This document shows positions 61,845 through 64,000 of a DNA stretch of 64,000 nucleotides, one piece after another. The position numbers and the translations under genes were made by a program. This DNA is from an uncultured Ectothiorhodospiraceae bacterium. GTDB lineage: Bacteria > Pseudomonadota > Gammaproteobacteria > Nevskiales > Oceanococcaceae. Positions within the stretch are counted from its first letter, which is position 1. Each line of letters opens with the position of its first letter. Location of the stretch: contig CAKZQS010000001.1 of NCBI GenBank assembly GCA_937141935.1, positions 1 to 64,000 on the forward strand, given 5' to 3'. The notes beneath the pieces are model-generated. The model was not told the origin of the DNA. It searched no databases and worked only from the letters and a program-made list of their open reading frames with translations.

Positions 61845-62666
61845 CTAGGCCTGCGCGGCCAGCTCGGCGGCGCGGCGCGCGCAGGCGCGTACGGCGTTTT
61901 CGACCAGGCCCTCGAAGTTGCCGGCCTGGAAGGCCTTGAGCGCCTCGGCCGTCGTGCCGCCGGGGCTGGTCACGCGCTCGCGCAGCGTGCCCGGGGCCTC
62001 GCCGCTCTCGCGCAGCAGCTTGGCGGCGCCATAGGCCGTTTCGCGCGCCAGTGCCGCGGCCAGCTCGGCATCCAGGCCCAGCTCCCGGCCGGCCCGGCCC
62101 AGGTGCTCGATCATCGCGAAGAAATAGGCGGGGCCGGAGCCGGAAATCGCCGTCAGCGCATCCAGCTGCGCCTCGCTGTCGACCCAGTAGGCCGGGCCGA
62201 CCGCGCGCATGATCGCCTCGCTGCGTGCGCGCTGCTCCGCGTCCACGGTGTCCGGCGCATACAGGCCACTGACGCCCGCGCCCACCAGCGCCGGGGTGTT
62301 GGGCATGCAGCGCACCAGGGCCAGGCCGCCGCCGGCCCACTCGACCAGGCGCGCGGCCGGCAGCCCCGCGGCGATCGACAGCAGCAGCGGCCGGCGGCTT
62401 TGCAGCGCCTCGCTCTCCTCGCCCAGCACCGCCTGCATCACCTGCGGCTTGACGGCCAGCAGCAGCGTGTCGCTGTGGGCGATCAGCGCGGCGTTGTCCG
62501 GGGCGGCCTGCACGCCGTAGCGAGCGCGCAGCTCCTCGCAGCGCTCGGCCCGGGGTTCCCCGACAAAGATGCGCTCGCCGGGCATGCCGGCGGCGCGCAA
62601 GCCCGCAAAAATGGCTTCGGCCATGTTGCCGCCGCCCAGAAATCCGACGCTGCCGATGTCCTGCAT
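61845..62666 (-). CDS. proC: Pyrroline-5-carboxylate reductase
   Basis: A 273-residue enzyme reducing pyrroline-5-carboxylate to proline with NAD(P)H. Rossmann loop VGFLGGGNMAEAI (residues 6-18), LLAVKPQVM, VRCMPNTPALVGAGVSGLY, and the C-terminal dimer block AISGSGPAYFFAMIE, VTSPGGTTAEALKAF match the family. ATG 62666 is the start with family similarity; the extension to 62762 is not. Divergent from ilvA by 94 bases. Confidence 0.96.
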   Translation of the reverse strand: MQDIGSVGFLGGGNMAEAIFAGLRAAGMPGERIFVGEPRAERCEELRARYGVQAAPDNAALIAHSDTLLLAVKPQVMQAVLGEESEALQSRRPLLLSIAAGLPAARLVEWAGGGLALVRCMPNTPALVGAGVSGLYAPDTVDAEQRARSEAIMRAVGPAYWVDSEAQLDALTAISGSGPAYFFAMIEHLGRAGRELGLDAELAAALARETAYGAAKLLRESGEAPGTLRERVTSPGGTTAEALKAFQAGNFEGLVENAVRACARRAAELAAQA

Positions 62667-62725
62667 CGAGGGGGTCCTTGTCTGAAAGCAGCGGGCAGCA
62701 TAGCCAAAAGCGGCCGGTACCCCGG

Positions 62726-62731
62726 TATGCT
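62726..62731 (+). promoter_or_regulatory. Candidate -10 element (TATGCT) for ilvA
   Basis: TATGCT 29 bases before the ilvA ATG, in the 94-base proC/ilvA divergent spacer; the -35 is not clear. Confidence 0.35.
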
Positions 62732-62760
62732 GCGCGGTTCGCTTTGTGCTGCTTTCGCCC

Positions 62761-64000
62761 ATGCGCCCCGATTACCCGGCCCTGATCGCCGCCGCCGACG
62801 TTGCGCCGGTGGCCAGCGTCTCGCCGCTGGAACACGCGCCGAAGATGAGCCGGCGGCTGGGCCAGCAGGTGTGGATCAAGCGCGAAGACCTGCAGCAGGT
62901 GCGCTCCTTCAAGCTGCGCGGCGCCTACAACATGGTGGCGCAGCTCACGCCCGAGCAGCGCGCCCGCGGCGTGATCGCCGCCTCGGCCGGCAACCATGCG
63001 CAAGGCCTGGCGCTGGCCGGCCGCGAACTCGGCGTGCGTGCGGTGATCGTGATGCCGCAAACCACCCCCTCGATCAAGGTCGACGCCGTGCGCGCGCTCG
63101 GCGGCGAGGTGCACCTGCACGCCGACACCTTCGACGAGGCCAACGCTCGCGCCCAGCAGATGGCCACCGAGCAGGGCCTGAGCTATGTGCCGCCCTATGA
63201 CCACCCGCTGATCATCGCCGGGCAGGGCACGGTCGGGCGCGAGATTTTGGAGCAAAGCGCGCACAGGCCGGACGCGATCTTCGTCCCCGTCGGCGGTGGC
63301 GGGCTGATTGCCGGCATCGCGGCCTGGGTCAAGGCGCACAGCCCGAAAACCCGGATCATCGGCGTGGAGCCGGACGACGCGGCCTGCCTGAAGGCGGCGC
63401 TGGAGGCCGGCGAGCGCGTCGCGCTGGAGCAGGTGGGCCTGTTTGCCGACGGCGTGGCGGTGCGCATCATCGGCGAGCACACCTATGCGGTCTGTCGCGA
63501 GATGGTCGACGAGGTGGTGACCTGCAGCGTCGACGAGATCTGCGCCGCGGTGCGCGACATCTTTGAAGACAACCGCAGCATGCTGGAGCCGGCCGGCGCG
63601 CTGTCGATGGCGGGGCTGAAGGTCTACGCCGAGCGCCACCCCGAGCTGCGCGGCCAGCACTGGGTCACGATCAGCAGCGGCGCCAACGTCAATTTCGATC
63701 GCCTGCGGCACATCGCCGAGCGCGCCGAGCTGGGCGAGCACCGCGAGGCGCTGCTGGCCGTCACGATCCCCGAGCGGCCCGGCAGCTTCCTGCGCTTTTG
63801 CGAGCTGCTGGGGCGGCGTGTCGTCACCGAGTTCAATTACCGGCTCGCGGACCCCGAGCGGGCGCATATCTTCGTGGGGCTCAAGCTCGGCGAGCCGGGC
63901 GAGCGGGCGGCGCTGGCGACGCGCATGCGCGAGGCGGGCCTGGAGGTGGTGGATCTGTCCGGCGACGAGATGGCCAAGGTGCACATCCGCTACATGGTCG
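62761..64000 (+). CDS. ilvA: Threonine ammonia-lyase (biosynthetic), 3'-truncated by window edge
   Basis: IlvA deaminates L-threonine to 2-oxobutanoate for isoleucine synthesis. 413 codons are visible. The PLP lysine is Lys51 in SFKLRGAYNM; ASAGNHAQGLALAG and the glycine-rich PLP-phosphate loop GGGGLIAGIAAW follow. The region from about residue 325 (LLAVTIPERPGSFLRFCELLG) is an ACT-like regulatory domain; the rest continues past the window. The biosynthetic, isoleucine-feedback type is inferred from this domain. Divergent from proC. Confidence 0.95.
   Translation, partial: MRPDYPALIAAADVAPVASVSPLEHAPKMSRRLGQQVWIKREDLQQVRSFKLRGAYNMVAQLTPEQRARGVIAASAGNHAQGLALAGRELGVRAVIVMPQTTPSIKVDAVRALGGEVHLHADTFDEANARAQQMATEQGLSYVPPYDHPLIIAGQGTVGREILEQSAHRPDAIFVPVGGGGLIAGIAAWVKAHSPKTRIIGVEPDDAACLKAALEAGERVALEQVGLFADGVAVRIIGEHTYAVCREMVDEVVTCSVDEICAAVRDIFEDNRSMLEPAGALSMAGLKVYAERHPELRGQHWVTISSGANVNFDRLRHIAERAELGEHREALLAVTIPERPGSFLRFCELLGRRVVTEFNYRLADPERAHIFVGLKLGEPGERAALATRMREAGLEVVDLSGDEMAKVHIRYMV

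Noticed and set aside
1-64000. Insertion sequences, prophage, tRNA or rRNA genes
   Set aside because: No transposase, integrase, phage structural gene, tRNA cloverleaf with CCA-type ends or rRNA motif was found on reading both strands; only visual inspection was possible.

Overview
The window is chromosomal DNA from a very GC-rich bacterium. Hand-counted 60-base lines are mostly about 70-80% G+C. Gene content points to a gammaproteobacterium: a pilMNOPQ operon facing a PBP1A gene, proC-yggT-metX-metW-DUF4426, rph-rdgB-hemW facing yicC, rpmE, gdhA, recQ and proteobacterial gltA and fumC. A Nevskiales/Salinisphaerales/Xanthomonadales-like lineage is my guess only; there is no rRNA to test it. 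About 59 genes are packed tightly. The only gap over 300 bases is 13414-13714 (301 bases), which holds a cobalamin riboswitch. I see no tRNA, rRNA, CRISPR array, transposase or phage gene.

Layout. 1-2600: start of a glutaredoxin-type arsC, a C-terminal remnant of mtnA, fumC, a 24-bp tandem repeat and a glycine-zipper lipoprotein. 2664-10164: an outer-membrane-barrel/PHP-hydrolase pair, gmk, gdhA, a MerR regulator, an SDR and an MscS channel. 10292-13640: a B12-riboswitch operon of a BtuB-like receptor and a propeller-like surface lipoprotein. 13715-22927: a HisN/IMPase-type phosphatase, the type IV pilus alignment and secretin operon pilMNOPQ, PBP1A and a coupled nucleotidyltransferase-like gene. 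23067-29477: gltA, malic enzyme, L31, hemW, rdgB, rph and yicC. 29499-41568: an envelope/secreted block with a GlyGly-CTERM BNR protein, PhoX behind a Pho-box-like site, a giant Cys-containing secreted orphan with a LuxR regulator, a pentaheme cytochrome c and an unknown gene. 41723-47259: an amidase, an O-methyltransferase facing an arsR-acr3-arsC operon, and a diguanylate cyclase. 47233-58840: an alpha/beta hydrolase, recQ, a BASS transporter/crotonase/Abi-alpha-like group, a ceramidase-like lipoprotein, a PAS histidine kinase, an amidohydrolase, a TfoX-like protein and a nitroreductase. 58866-64000: DUF4426, metW, metX, yggT, proC and the start of ilvA.

How the genes work together. Core metabolism is carried by fumC, gltA, maeB, gdhA, metX/metW, proC and ilvA. 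Nucleotide and RNA quality control are carried by gmk, rdgB, rph and yicC. The envelope theme is strong: pili, wall synthesis, several lipoproteins and exported phosphatase-like enzymes. Nutrient acquisition looks regulated by cobalamin (riboswitch) and perhaps phosphate (Pho-box-like repeats). Arsenic detoxification uses two unrelated arsenate reductase types at opposite ends of the window. The parts that look least described are the B12 propeller lipoprotein, the giant exported orphan with its LuxR regulator, and the five-heme cytochrome fusion.
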